A stretch of DNA of 64,000 nucleotides from contig JADIME010000076.1 of NCBI GenBank assembly GCA_017694935.1, positions 1-64,000 on the forward strand. The letters are read 5' to 3'. The notes beneath the pieces were generated by a model. The model was given only the letters and a program-made list of their open reading frames with translations. It searched no databases and was not told the origin of the DNA. This document shows positions 1-9,848 of the stretch, piece by piece. A program made the translations under genes and the position numbers. This DNA comes from Candidatus Merdivivens pullistercoris (GTDB taxonomy: Bacteria; Bacteroidota; Bacteroidia; Bacteroidales; UBA932). Positions within the stretch are counted from its first letter, which is position 1. Each line of letters begins with the position of its first letter.

Positions 1-330
1 GGTGAGGCCATCCTCGCCGTCCTGCCCGTTGCGGATGGTTATTGATGTGCCGTCCGAGAAGTTGATGGTCCAGCTGCCATCGCCGTTATCCACGACATTG
101 TTCACAGTGACCGATGAATCGAGTTTGGAAATGATGTCCTGAAGCGATGCTATGTCGCCCTGCACCTGTTCCTGGAAGTCCTCTAATGCTTCCACCCGGG
201 AAGTCAGGTCGTCGATAGAGTTCTGTAAGTCCGTGTCGTCGAAAGTACACGAAGCCATGCCTCCGATGAGTGCCACCGAAGAAAACAACGCCGCAAAACT
301 GCGGGTAATCTTAAAAAGCGGTTTTTTCAT
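1..330 (-). CDS. Lipoprotein N-terminus (partial, runs off window edge), coiled-coil then Gly-Xaa-Xaa-like segment
   Basis: Reverse strand reads MKKPLFKITRSFAALFSSVALIGGMASCTFDDTDLQNSIDDLTSRVEALEDFQEQVQGDIASLQDIISKLDSS...DGTSITIRNGQDGEDGLT; lipobox-like GGMASC. Absent from the supplied ORF list because it has no stop in the window. Confidence 0.75.
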   Translation of the reverse strand, partial: MKKPLFKITRSFAALFSSVALIGGMASCTFDDTDLQNSIDDLTSRVEALEDFQEQVQGDIASLQDIISKLDSSVTVNNVVDNGDGSWTINFSDGTSITIRNGQDGEDGLT

Positions 331-453
331 ATTGCAATAAATAAATTTTTCTTTGCGGCAAAATTATTCAGGTTGCCGCAAATCTCATAATCGGTTTTTT
401 CCTTGTCGGTAAAAATTAATTTATTAGGAAAAATCAGGAGAAAAATCAGCTTC

Positions 454-2202
454 TCAGTCGTTTTTTATCTTTTTGGCTTCGCTGCGGTATCTTGACGGTG
501 GACATCCGGTCTCCTGTTGGAATGCTCGGTAAAACGCGGACAGGGAATTGTAGCCCAGCCTGTCGGCCAATGCTTTCATCGGGATATTGTCGTCCGTTCC
601 GGATAGGATGGCGACCGACTCTTCTATCCTGTATGAATTTATGTATTTGTAAAACGACATTCCCGCGAAGGTGTTTATCGCTTTCGACACGTATACCCTG
701 TTGGTGGACAGTATGTCGGCGATGCTTTCCAACGAGATGTCGTTCCGTCGGTAGACTTTGCCGTTCCTCATGAGGCTCTCGATCCTTTTCCAGAGTTCGC
801 TGTCCTTGTTTTTCGTGTCGTTCTGCGTTTCAGCGGATTTCCGGATAAGTTCCGTCCTGTTCATGTATTGTTGGTGGGCTTCGACCAGCTGGCGGTACAT
901 TCCTTTTTGTTTGTGGTATATTACGTAGAGGGCAATGAGGATTATCAGTATTATCCCGCTTATCGATATGTTGAGAATCCGTTCCCGTTTCGCCTTTTCA
1001 AGTGCAAGTTCCTTCTGTTGTATTTCTTCCTGCAATGCCGCCCTCTCCTCTTCGGTTTCGAGTTTCTGGAAAGCCCGCTCCTTTTGGATGTTGAAAATCT
1101 TTTCCGCGTACTCGTGGTATGATTTGTAGTAATCCAGGGCCTTGTCTTTTTCGCCCATTGCCGAATACAGTTCGGAAAGTGCCAGCAGCAGTTCGTGCCT
1201 GTATTCTATGTTGCCGTTGTTTTCCGTTACGGACAGCCCTTTGCGGAGTATTCCAGCGGCTCTTTCGAGGCTGCCTTTGGACCAAAGCATCCTGCCGTAG
1301 TTCAGATAGACGGAAGACAGTGTCCCCGGTTCTGTCGAGTTCCCGTATGAAAGCGCGGTGTCATAGTATTCCTCAGCTTTCCCGTAAAGTCCGAGAGCGG
1401 CGTAGATATTGCCGTACAGCATGAAGTATTGTGCCTTGAATTGCGGAAAATCATCTATGGCTCCGGAGATTTTGCCGGCATATCCGGATGCGGCACGGTA
1501 CTGTTTTTTCAAATATAGCATCTGAGCCGCCTGCAGCGTGCTGTATACAATGGAATAACTGTCCCCGTGGGTGTTGCTGAGTTCGACCGCCTGCCGTGCG
1601 TATCGGTATCCTGCCGTATCCTTGCGGTGATAATAGATGGACGCTATGTTCCCGAGCATGATGCTCCGGTTCAGGGTGTCGCCTATCCGCGTAAGGGACT
1701 CGAGGGCGCTTTTGTACCTGTCCAGCGCTTCGGCATAGTCGCCTTCGGCTTTCATGGCGTATTGGCCGGCAATGTTGTTGATCATTGCGCGGAGGAAATC
1801 GTCGCTCCCCGGCCCGTCGGAAAGGGGGATTATCCTGTCTATATATGCGCTTAACGAATCGAAGCGTTCCGAAAACACGAATGCCTGCGACGCGTATGCC
1901 CCGGCGTACAGCATGAGTTGCTCTTTGCCGGGCACGTACAGGCTCCGCCGGAATACCGGCACGGCGTAGTTGATTACACTGTCCCACTGTCCTTTTTCGG
2001 TAAAGTAATACCAGACGGAAATGTTGAGCGTGACATCGTCCGGGTATTCTTTCAACGATTGCAATGCGGAAGACAGCTCTTCTTCGCTTCCCAGCCTGTA
2101 GTTTACGGACGGACGCTCTGTCCGCGAGCAGGCACAGGACAGCAATACGGCCAGCACGGCTGCCGTCAGGACGGCGTGTACGGTTCTACGGGACAGGATC
2201 AT
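454..2202 (-). CDS. TPR-containing AraC-family transcriptional regulator with one TM helix
   Basis: 582 aa; lipobox-like N-terminus, TPR-like repeats, TM ([21 protein letters not shown]), C-terminal AraC HTH ([26 protein letters not shown]...[25 protein letters not shown]). Confidence 0.85.
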   Translation of the reverse strand: MILSRRTVHAVLTAAVLAVLLSCACSRTERPSVNYRLGSEEELSSALQSLKEYPDDVTLNISVWYYFTEKGQWDSVINYAVPVFRRSLYVPGKEQLMLYAGAYASQAFVFSERFDSLSAYIDRIIPLSDGPGSDDFLRAMINNIAGQYAMKAEGDYAEALDRYKSALESLTRIGDTLNRSIMLGNIASIYYHRKDTAGYRYARQAVELSNTHGDSYSIVYSTLQAAQMLYLKKQYRAASGYAGKISGAIDDFPQFKAQYFMLYGNIYAALGLYGKAEEYYDTALSYGNSTEPGTLSSVYLNYGRMLWSKGSLERAAGILRKGLSVTENNGNIEYRHELLLALSELYSAMGEKDKALDYYKSYHEYAEKIFNIQKERAFQKLETEEERAALQEEIQQKELALEKAKRERILNISISGIILIILIALYVIYHKQKGMYRQLVEAHQQYMNRTELIRKSAETQNDTKNKDSELWKRIESLMRNGKVYRRNDISLESIADILSTNRVYVSKAINTFAGMSFYKYINSYRIEESVAILSGTDDNIPMKALADRLGYNSLSAFYRAFQQETGCPPSRYRSEAKKIKND

Positions 2203-2494
2203 AGCCAGAGCCTCCCCATGGATGGCATCTCAGTATCCTTTTCAAGGCCAGCCATCCTCCTTTTAACGGTCCGTATTTTCTTAATGCCTGCAATGCGTAT
2301 GTGGAACAGGTTGGTGTGAATCTGCATGTCGGAGGTTTTAGAGGGGATATGCAAAGCCGGTAGAACCTAACCAGGAATATCAGCGGAAATGCAAGGATTT
2401 TTTTTACGGCCTTCTTCCAGTCCGGCCGCGTTTCCCGATAGTCTGGCAAGCAATTCCTTGATTCCCCGTGTGATGTCTTCCGATGTGCGCACAT
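2186..2494 (-). CDS. yidD: Membrane protein insertion efficiency factor YidD (start uncertain)
   Basis: [62 protein letters not shown] is the YidD signature; overlaps rnpA. Confidence 0.92.
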   Translation of the reverse strand: MCAHRKTSHGESRNCLPDYRETRPDWKKAVKKILAFPLIFLVRFYRLCISPLKPPTCRFTPTCSTYALQALRKYGPLKGGWLALKRILRCHPWGGSGYDPVP

Positions 2495-2816
2495 TGTTGT
2501 TCGTGTATATTATGAGCATGTCCGAGCCTTGTTCCGGTACTGGCAATAAATGCTTGTTGTTCCGGTATGCTTCACGGATCCTCCGTTTCAGCAGGTTCCG
2601 CCTGACTGCCTTTTTGAAATTCCGCTTGGGGACAGAGATCATTATCCTGTTGAAATCTTTCCCGTTGTTTTTTACATAGCAGCATCGGAATCCTCCTGCA
2701 GACAGGTACCTGCCTTCCTTGAAAAGCCGCGTGATGTCGTTTTTCAGGCAGATCCTTTCCGATTTGCGCAGCCTTCTGTCCTCATGAGGCCCGCCTTTGG
2801 TTTCATTCCCCGCCAT
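2367..2816 (-). CDS. rnpA: Ribonuclease P protein component
   Basis: RnpA-like core [32 protein letters not shown]. Confidence 0.92.
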   Translation of the reverse strand: MAGNETKGGPHEDRRLRKSERICLKNDITRLFKEGRYLSAGGFRCCYVKNNGKDFNRIMISVPKRNFKKAVRRNLLKRRIREAYRNNKHLLPVPEQGSDMLIIYTNNNVRTSEDITRGIKELLARLSGNAAGLEEGRKKNPCISADIPG

Positions 2817-3549
2817 GTTTGCCGAAATACAGTGTCAGCGCCCTCGCGATGGACGGGGCTTCAGGAGTCGGAGCCTCGACTTCTATGCTGAGACCCGAAT
2901 CCGCCATGGCCTTTGCCGTGGCCTTGCCGTAAGTGGCGAACAGCATCCCTTCCTGTTTGAAATCCGGATAAGACTCCAAAAGGGACTTTATGTCGGAAGG
3001 GTTGTAGAAAACAATCATCTGATAACTTCTGATGTCGATGGTTTTCAGATCCGAATACACTGTCTTGATGAATACGGCGCTGTGCGTGTCAAGGCCTGCC
3101 GACACCAGCATGTTCTCGAGATCCGGGCTTGCGCTGTCCGATTGTGCTATGAGGAATTTTTCCCCTTTGTGTTTTGTCCCGATTGCCGAAATGATTGAAG
3201 ACGGCGTCCCGTCACCGTAGAATATCTTGCGTTTCCGGTAAACTATATGTTTCTGGAGGTACATGGCCACGGCTTCCGATACGCAGAAATATTTCATGGA
3301 ATCCGGAATCACGACCCTTAATTCCTCGCATATTTTGAAAAACGCGTCTATGGTGGTCCTTCCGGTAAAAACGATGGCCGTATAATCAAGTATCGATATT
3401 TTCTGCATTCTGAATTCCCTCGCGGAAATGGTTTCAAGTTTGCAGAAAGGACAAAAATCCACTTTCACTCCGTATTTCGAAACAATCTCATTGTATGGCG
3501 ACCCGTTGGCGGGAGCCGGCTGGGCAATAAGTATTTTTTCTATCTTCAT
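2803..3549 (-). CDS. hemD: Uroporphyrinogen-III synthase
   Basis: 248 aa HemD-like; overlaps rnpA by 14 nt. Confidence 0.8.
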   Translation of the reverse strand: MKIEKILIAQPAPANGSPYNEIVSKYGVKVDFCPFCKLETISAREFRMQKISILDYTAIVFTGRTTIDAFFKICEELRVVIPDSMKYFCVSEAVAMYLQKHIVYRKRKIFYGDGTPSSIISAIGTKHKGEKFLIAQSDSASPDLENMLVSAGLDTHSAVFIKTVYSDLKTIDIRSYQMIVFYNPSDIKSLLESYPDFKQEGMLFATYGKATAKAMADSGLSIEVEAPTPEAPSIARALTLYFGKHGGE

Positions 3550-3617
3550 GACTGTGAGTTAAAAATCTTTTGCAAATCCCGTCATAAAAAATTTCCTAAA
3601 AACCGAATCGTCCTGTG

Positions 3618-4400
3618 TTACAGCAGAATGCAAGCTACAATCGCTGCTGCAGGGAGCAATTCAAGGCTGCAAAGGTACAAAAAAACAATATATGCCGGAC
3701 AAGCGGAATGTATAAAAATCTGTATTTCTCTTACGAGGTAGACCGAGTAGATGACGGCGGCGGTTATCAGAAGGGCCGTGCGGATGCTTTCCATGTCCCT
3801 TGTCCCGGAGATGAAAAGCAGGAACGCCGTCACGCATGAAAGGGCCACTGTGATGGTAAAATAAGTATATGATGCCCCCTTTGCTGTCCTGTATGCCCTG
3901 TCTTTGGGGGAAAACCTTGAAAACAGCATACAGGCAGCGTATCTGTATCCCCAAAGTATCAGGAAAAAGGCGATTGTCCCCGCAAACGTCTGGAGCGGCC
4001 CGTCTATCCCGATGGAGCCTAATGGCAATACTTTGTACCGGGCATATATCAGGGTGATTGAAATGGCCGACATGGCCGTTATCTGGTTCCTGTTACGGCG
4101 CAGGCGCAGGCTGTCTTCGATATTGAAATTTTCCTTGACCCGTATGAAGGCTCCGAGGAGCGAAGGCATTATGCTGATGATTTTGCGCACGGAAAACAGC
4201 AATATCAGCACCACGGCCATTATTGTGGCCTGTATGGGGGCGGAGTCCCTCCATTCGGCAGTATAAAGACGTTCTGATTCATCAATGCTGCCTTGCACTG
4301 CATTCCCGTCATGCAGCTTGCCGCCCCATGCGTCCTGTACGCTCCCGTACTGCAGGGTGTCGGGATAGGCGCTCTCAGTTATGACCTGTCCGTGCTGCAT
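3618..4400 (-). CDS. DUF4271-like integral membrane protein
   Basis: 260 aa with several TM helices, adjacent to hemD. Confidence 0.65.
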   Translation of the reverse strand: MQHGQVITESAYPDTLQYGSVQDAWGGKLHDGNAVQGSIDESERLYTAEWRDSAPIQATIMAVVLILLFSVRKIISIMPSLLGAFIRVKENFNIEDSLRLRRNRNQITAMSAISITLIYARYKVLPLGSIGIDGPLQTFAGTIAFFLILWGYRYAACMLFSRFSPKDRAYRTAKGASYTYFTITVALSCVTAFLLFISGTRDMESIRTALLITAAVIYSVYLVREIQIFIHSACPAYIVFLYLCSLELLPAAAIVACILL

Positions 4401-4414
4401 GATTTACCGTTTTC

Positions 4415-4759
4415 TCAATTTCCCCGTTTGGCTTTGTAGCCGGCTGCCGTGAGTATCTCCACGATTCTGTCGCGGAAGTCGCCTTGTATGATGATTTCCC
4501 CGTCTTTTGCGCTTCCTCCCGTCCCGCATTTGGATTTCAGCATCTTCCCGAGCGCGGCAAGGTCTTCATCCCTGCCGATGAACCCGGTGACCAGGGTGAC
4601 CTGCTTCCCCGAGCGGTTTCTGCGGTCAATGCCCACAATCAGTTTCTGCCTGCCCGGTTCGAGCGTTTCCGGCTCTTGCTCTGTCTGTTCGGTATATTTG
4701 AAATTCGGGTCGGTAGAGTATACCACCCCTATCCTTTTTTTCCAGCTGTTGTCTGCCAT
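4415..4759 (-). CDS. yciH: SUI1/YciH-type translation initiation factor
   Basis: GKQVTLVTGF...LGKMLKSKCGTGGSAKDGEIIIQGDFRDRIVEILTAAGYKAKRGN SUI1 domain. Confidence 0.9.
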   Translation of the reverse strand: MADNSWKKRIGVVYSTDPNFKYTEQTEQEPETLEPGRQKLIVGIDRRNRSGKQVTLVTGFIGRDEDLAALGKMLKSKCGTGGSAKDGEIIIQGDFRDRIVEILTAAGYKAKRGN

Positions 4760-4849
4760 GATTCAAATCTTTTCGGCAAAATTAAGAAACTGTTTTGAGA
4801 AGTAGTTAAACAACCTCTGAATTCGTGCGTAAAAATCACATTCTTTATA

Positions 4850-4857
4850 TATCTTTG
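4850..4857 (+). promoter_or_regulatory. Putative -7 element TATCTTTG upstream of the DUF2723 gene
   Basis: TATCTTTG 43 nt upstream of the ATG at 4900; matches the Bacteroidetes TAnnTTTG consensus. Confidence 0.55.
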
Positions 4858-4899
4858 CATATTTGTGGAGTAATAGAAAAATAAATTAAGAATCAGTAC

Positions 4900-7800
4900 A
4901 TGGATAACAAGAAGTTCACTTTTGTAAACAGGATTATCGCGGCGGTCATCTTGGCGGCCTCTTCATTGGTATACCTGCTGACCATAGAGCCAACCGCAAG
5001 TTTTTGGGATTGCGGGGAATTCATAGCCTCTTCATACAAACTGGAAGTGGGTCATCCTCCCGGAAACCCGGTATTCCAGCTGTTCGCGAGGTTCTTCTCG
5101 ATGTTCGCGTCTCCTGAGAATGCCGCAATGGCAGTCAATGCGATGAGCGCCCTGTGTTCGGCATTTACCATATTTTTCCTGTATCTGTCCATTGTACATA
5201 TTGCACGGCGCATCGTCAGGCCGGCTGCCGACGGGACATATTCCGTGGCTTCGGCGATAGCTGTTTTCGGTGCCGGGGCGGTAGGAGCCATGGCATACTG
5301 TTTTTCGGATACGTTCTGGTTTTCGGCAGTCGAGGCGGAAGTATATGCCATGTCTTCGTTATTTACGGCAATGGTGTTCTGGGCGATGCTGAAATGGTAC
5401 GAACAGGCGGACACACCTTATTCAAGCCGCTGGATAGTGCTTATCTGTTTTTTGATGGGGCTGTCCATCGGGGTGCATCTGCTGAACCTGCTTACCATCC
5501 CGGCATTGGTATTCCTTTATATATACAGGAAAAGGGACAGGATTACCTTCTGGCAGGGTGTCAAGTATCTTGTCGTTTCGGCCGTACTGGTGGCGGTCAT
5601 ATTGTACGGTATTGTGCCTCTGTTGCCTAAACTGGCCGCCTATTTCGATTTGCTTTTCGTAAACGTGTTCTCGCTGCCTTTCAATACCGGCGCGATATTC
5701 TTCATGGTTGTGTTGCTCGCGCTGTGCTTCTGGGGACTGTTCAGGACGTTCAGGCAAGGCAAGGCCGTGGTGAATCTTGTACTTATGTGTTTTACCACGA
5801 TTACCATAGGGTTTTCCCTGTTCTCGATAGTAATCATCCGTTCTTCGGCAAACACGCCGACAAACGAGTACCAGCCGGACAATCCGTTTACACTTATAAG
5901 GTATCTTGCGCGCGAGCAATACGGAAGCCAGCCTCTGATATACGGTCAGTATTTCGGAGCGCCTGTCGGAGATTACAAGGTGGACAGGTATTATACCCCG
6001 CTCGGTGACAAGTACATCAAGACGGACGCTCCTGCCGAGCCTCAGTATGTTTCCGAAGGGAAGATGCTTTTCCCGAGGATGTGGAGCTGGGAAGACCGCC
6101 ATGTGAATGTCTATCTTGCGTATATGGGCGACAGGGGGAAAACAATCCCGGGCGCGAAATACAAGAAGCCTACATTTACGGACAACCTTGGCTTTTTCTT
6201 CGACTACCAGATGAACTGGATGTACTGGAGATATTTCATGTGGAATTTCGCAGGCCGCCAGAACGATTTGCATGGCCAGCTTCCGGGGGATCCGTATTCG
6301 GGCAACTGGGAGTCCGGCATAGGCTTTATAGACAAGGCGAGACTGGGAGACCAGAGCGAAGGCCCTGCATACATAGTGGACAGCAAGGCGAAAAACCATT
6401 ATTACATGCTGCCTCTGTTGCTCGGCATAGTAGGCCTTCTGTATCAGTTCTATAAGGACAGAAGAGGGTGCTGGGTCACTTTCCTGCTGTTCTTCATGAC
6501 CGGCATAGCGATAGTGCTTTATCTTAACCAGCCGCCTTTGCAGGTAAGGGAAAGGGATTACGCATACGCGGGTTCGTTCTACGCATTTTCCATCTGGATA
6601 GGATTGGGAGTGCTTGCGCTGTATTCGCTTTTCAACAGGTGGGTCAAACACCGCAGGGAAATATCCGCCGTCGCGGCAGTGGCGCTTTCTTCGTCCGTGC
6701 CTGTCATCATGGGGTGCGAGAACTGGGACGACCACGACAGGAGCAACCGCCGCACGGCAGTGGAAATGGCGGCCAACCTGCTTGAATCGGTAGGTCCTGA
6801 CGGCATATTGATTACGCACGGGGACAACGACACCTTCCCTCTGTGGTACGCCCAGGAGGTTGAGGAGATAAGGAACGATGTGCGTATAGTGAACACCTCG
6901 CTGCTCGGGACGGACTGGTATATAGACCAGATGCGTTCAAAGATCAACAATTCGAGCGCGATAAAACTGACAACGCCGCGCAAGGAGTATCTGTACGGAA
7001 CCAATGATGCCGTTTATGTGGAAGACCTGGTAGACGGGCCTGTTTCCGCCACGGATGTCATAAGGATGTTCAACCATCCCGACCTGAAAGTGGACCTTAC
7101 GAGCGGGAAGCCTATCGGGTGTATCATTTCCCGGGAAATAATAGTACCTGTAAATAAGGAAAACTGTCTGAAATACGGTATCGTGGATGAAAAATACGCC
7201 GATCTGATAGAGGATTCGATTGTCTTGAAGATCCCGTCGAATGAAAATATCCTGACGAAACAGGACCTTATAATAATAGACCTGCTTTCCAATTACAATT
7301 GGGACCGTCCTATACATGTGCTGAACCTTAGCGGCGACCTGAAGCTCGGCCTCCGTTCATATCTGGAATACAACGGTTTCACTCATAAACTGGTGCCGAT
7401 AAAATCCAATACCTCTTATTATGAGGACGGCTTCGCCGATCCGGACAATCTATATCATCTCGTAATGGATGTTTACAAGTGGGACGCGCTTAAAGCCGAC
7501 TATTTCGTCGATTACATGAATCTCTCGACGTTCTCCGGCATGTTGCCTCAGAGGCAGATGTTCGCTAAGGTGGCCAATGAACTGATCGAGGCAGGGCAGG
7601 ATGAAAGGGCTGAAGAGGTTCTGGACAAAGCCATGGAAAGCGTGCCGGTCTCGAATTATCCTTTGGACCTGATTTATCTTGAGACGATAAACGACTTGTC
7701 GGTAGTGGACATGATTGCGGCTTATCTGAAGATAGGCGCTTACGAAAAAGGCGAGAAGCTTGCCAATGATTTCTGCCTTGAAATGTTGGAGTCGGTCAAG

Positions 7801-7983
7801 TTGTTCGGGAAGAACATAGCCGGCAGGACGTCCATGGAAAACATGGAAACGGTCAGGTCGTACTATTTCTCGGTGCTCGACCTTCTTTATACTGCCGGGC
7901 GCGATGAAGCCGCGACACGGTTGGAGGACGAATTCAAGGCCGTTCTGGAGTCGTTGATTGGTAGTCCTCTGGCGATGTCCTGA
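4900..7983 (+). CDS. DUF2723 family membrane protein (protein O-mannosyltransferase-like)
   Basis: 1027 aa; N-terminal multi-TM with TIEPTASFWDCGEFIASSYKLEVGHPPGNP motif. Confidence 0.85.
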   Translation: MDNKKFTFVNRIIAAVILAASSLVYLLTIEPTASFWDCGEFIASSYKLEVGHPPGNPVFQLFARFFSMFASPENAAMAVNAMSALCSAFTIFFLYLSIVHIARRIVRPAADGTYSVASAIAVFGAGAVGAMAYCFSDTFWFSAVEAEVYAMSSLFTAMVFWAMLKWYEQADTPYSSRWIVLICFLMGLSIGVHLLNLLTIPALVFLYIYRKRDRITFWQGVKYLVVSAVLVAVILYGIVPLLPKLAAYFDLLFVNVFSLPFNTGAIFFMVVLLALCFWGLFRTFRQGKAVVNLVLMCFTTITIGFSLFSIVIIRSSANTPTNEYQPDNPFTLIRYLAREQYGSQPLIYGQYFGAPVGDYKVDRYYTPLGDKYIKTDAPAEPQYVSEGKMLFPRMWSWEDRHVNVYLAYMGDRGKTIPGAKYKKPTFTDNLGFFFDYQMNWMYWRYFMWNFAGRQNDLHGQLPGDPYSGNWESGIGFIDKARLGDQSEGPAYIVDSKAKNHYYMLPLLLGIVGLLYQFYKDRRGCWVTFLLFFMTGIAIVLYLNQPPLQVRERDYAYAGSFYAFSIWIGLGVLALYSLFNRWVKHRREISAVAAVALSSSVPVIMGCENWDDHDRSNRRTAVEMAANLLESVGPDGILITHGDNDTFPLWYAQEVEEIRNDVRIVNTSLLGTDWYIDQMRSKINNSSAIKLTTPRKEYLYGTNDAVYVEDLVDGPVSATDVIRMFNHPDLKVDLTSGKPIGCIISREIIVPVNKENCLKYGIVDEKYADLIEDSIVLKIPSNENILTKQDLIIIDLLSNYNWDRPIHVLNLSGDLKLGLRSYLEYNGFTHKLVPIKSNTSYYEDGFADPDNLYHLVMDVYKWDALKADYFVDYMNLSTFSGMLPQRQMFAKVANELIEAGQDERAEEVLDKAMESVPVSNYPLDLIYLETINDLSVVDMIAAYLKIGAYEKGEKLANDFCLEMLESVKLFGKNIAGRTSMENMETVRSYYFSVLDLLYTAGRDEAATRLEDEFKAVLESLIGSPLAMS

Positions 7984-8005
7984 TTAAATTCGATTATTTT
8001 CTATA

Positions 8006-9826
8006 TCATAGGCTCTTTTTCTTGAATCTTTCAAGGAAAGAGTCTATGTTTTTCTCTCCTTTCAAGAGCATGTTCAGTTCATGTTGGGAAACGTTCTCGG
8101 TGTCCAAAAGTATGAGCCCGTCGATACAGTAGTTGAAAAGCGGATCGACATTGAAGTCGATGACCTTTACGCCTATCTTGAGGTACCGCTTTATAAGTGC
8201 CGGTATGCGGAGCTTGCCGTTGCTGAGCGTCATGATGTAGCGGTCGGTGTGTTCGATGGTGTCGCATTTGTCCAAAAGCAGGTCGTCAAGATTGACTTTT
8301 TCGACACGGTTGCGGAACCTGTGTTCCGGGGCGATGCTGTCCCTTAACCCGGGCAGTCCGTAGTTTTCGGACAGGTATTTTACGAATATGCTTTTATACA
8401 GGTCCGGATACCAGCTGCTGATGCTGACCGGGCCGATCAGGTAGCGCACTTGCGGATAACGCATTATCGAGAACATGATGCCCTTTATGAGGAGCATGAG
8501 CGGAAACAGTTCTTTCTGATATTCGGAGACCACGAAAGACCTTCCCAATTCGATTGACTGGCAGAGTATGTCTTTCATGCCTTCCTTGTAATGGAACAGG
8601 GTGTCCACGTAAAATCCCGACAACCCGAAATCCCGCATTATTTCCGAGCCGATACCTATCCTATATGCTCCGGCTATCTTCATCTTGGCGGTGTCCCAAA
8701 GCACCAGATGCTTGTAATACACATCGTATTCATCCGTGTCGTTGGATTTCCCGGTGCCTTCCCCTATCGCCCTGAACGTGATTTCCCGCAATCTTGCGAG
8801 TTCGTACATTATCGAATGGTATTCCCGGTACGAAAGCAGGTATACTTCATATCCGGCGGTCTCGAACAGCAGGTTCCCGTCTTTTTTCGCTTTTTCAATG
8901 TCCCATTCGATTTCAGCCTGTTTCCTTGCCTTGACAACCGGCTTTTGCGGGGAGTTGTCCGGAAACTCGTTGGTGGCGGGGATGTTGGCTTCCAATGCAT
9001 AACATCTTGCATAGAGATGTCTGGACAACAGCCCTTTTTCGGCAAGAGAGGCTATCTCGTCGGCCTTTATGGTCTGGCCTATTTTCAACACGGCGTTCCG
9101 TTTGCGTGCCTTCAGGAACTCTCTCGGCAGCATTGCGGTCCTGAGGTAGGGATTTATCTTCCCTGCAAGATGGAACAGCCTGCTGTTCTGTCCGTGGAAA
9201 TAAACGGGTATGACAGGGACTTTGCTGCGCGCTATAAGCTTCATGGCTGAGTTTTCCCACGGGATGTCCCTTGCCAATATCCTTTTGGACAATAGTTTTT
9301 TGTAAAAATTCTTGTCCGGCAATGTTGAAACCTCTCCCGCCGGGAATATTATGAGCAATCCCCCTTGTCCGACATGGCCTATGGCTTCTTTCAGTCCGGT
9401 CGTGCTGCCCGGCGCGTTCTTCAACCCTTTGAAAGGGTTTACCGGCAGGAAGTCTTCCGAAAGCGGGCCTACCATGGACAGGATGAAATTTGTCATGACT
9501 TTTACGTCAGGGCGTACCCTGTGTACCGCTTCATAAAGGAGAAGCCCGTCTGCCCCGCCGAAAGGATGGTTGGACACTATTATGGCTCCTCCCGAAGCCG
9601 GTATTCTGGAAATCTCGTCCTCGTAAACGGTGCATTTCAGCCCGAAAGCCTTGATTGCGGCACGCACGAAATCGACACCCTTTAATTCGGATATGGGACG
9701 GTAAAGCCGGTTTATCTTTGCAAACCCGAGGAGATTGTAAAGCAATCCGGAGGCAAGGCCCTTGAATGGAATCCGTTTGCCAATAATCTTCCTGAGGTCG
9801 GATTTATTGATTACATTTGTTTCCAT
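8006..9826 (-). CDS. Fused PlsC-like acyltransferase and GNAT N-acyltransferase (OlsF/GlsB-GlsA-like aminolipid synthase)
   Basis: N-terminal half has acyltransferase motifs (SNHPFGGADG, FPAGEVS); C-terminal half resembles OlsB-type N-acyltransferase. Confidence 0.7.
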   Translation of the reverse strand: METNVINKSDLRKIIGKRIPFKGLASGLLYNLLGFAKINRLYRPISELKGVDFVRAAIKAFGLKCTVYEDEISRIPASGGAIIVSNHPFGGADGLLLYEAVHRVRPDVKVMTNFILSMVGPLSEDFLPVNPFKGLKNAPGSTTGLKEAIGHVGQGGLLIIFPAGEVSTLPDKNFYKKLLSKRILARDIPWENSAMKLIARSKVPVIPVYFHGQNSRLFHLAGKINPYLRTAMLPREFLKARKRNAVLKIGQTIKADEIASLAEKGLLSRHLYARCYALEANIPATNEFPDNSPQKPVVKARKQAEIEWDIEKAKKDGNLLFETAGYEVYLLSYREYHSIMYELARLREITFRAIGEGTGKSNDTDEYDVYYKHLVLWDTAKMKIAGAYRIGIGSEIMRDFGLSGFYVDTLFHYKEGMKDILCQSIELGRSFVVSEYQKELFPLMLLIKGIMFSIMRYPQVRYLIGPVSISSWYPDLYKSIFVKYLSENYGLPGLRDSIAPEHRFRNRVEKVNLDDLLLDKCDTIEHTDRYIMTLSNGKLRIPALIKRYLKIGVKVIDFNVDPLFNYCIDGLILLDTENVSQHELNMLLKGEKNIDSFLERFKKKSL

Positions 9827-9848
9827 TTCATTGACCGGTGGTCAGGTT

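Noticed and set aside
5422-6819. 465-aa antisense ORF in the DUF2723 gene
   Set aside because: Antisense to a strong coding sequence, low-complexity basic/aromatic translation, no recognisable domain.
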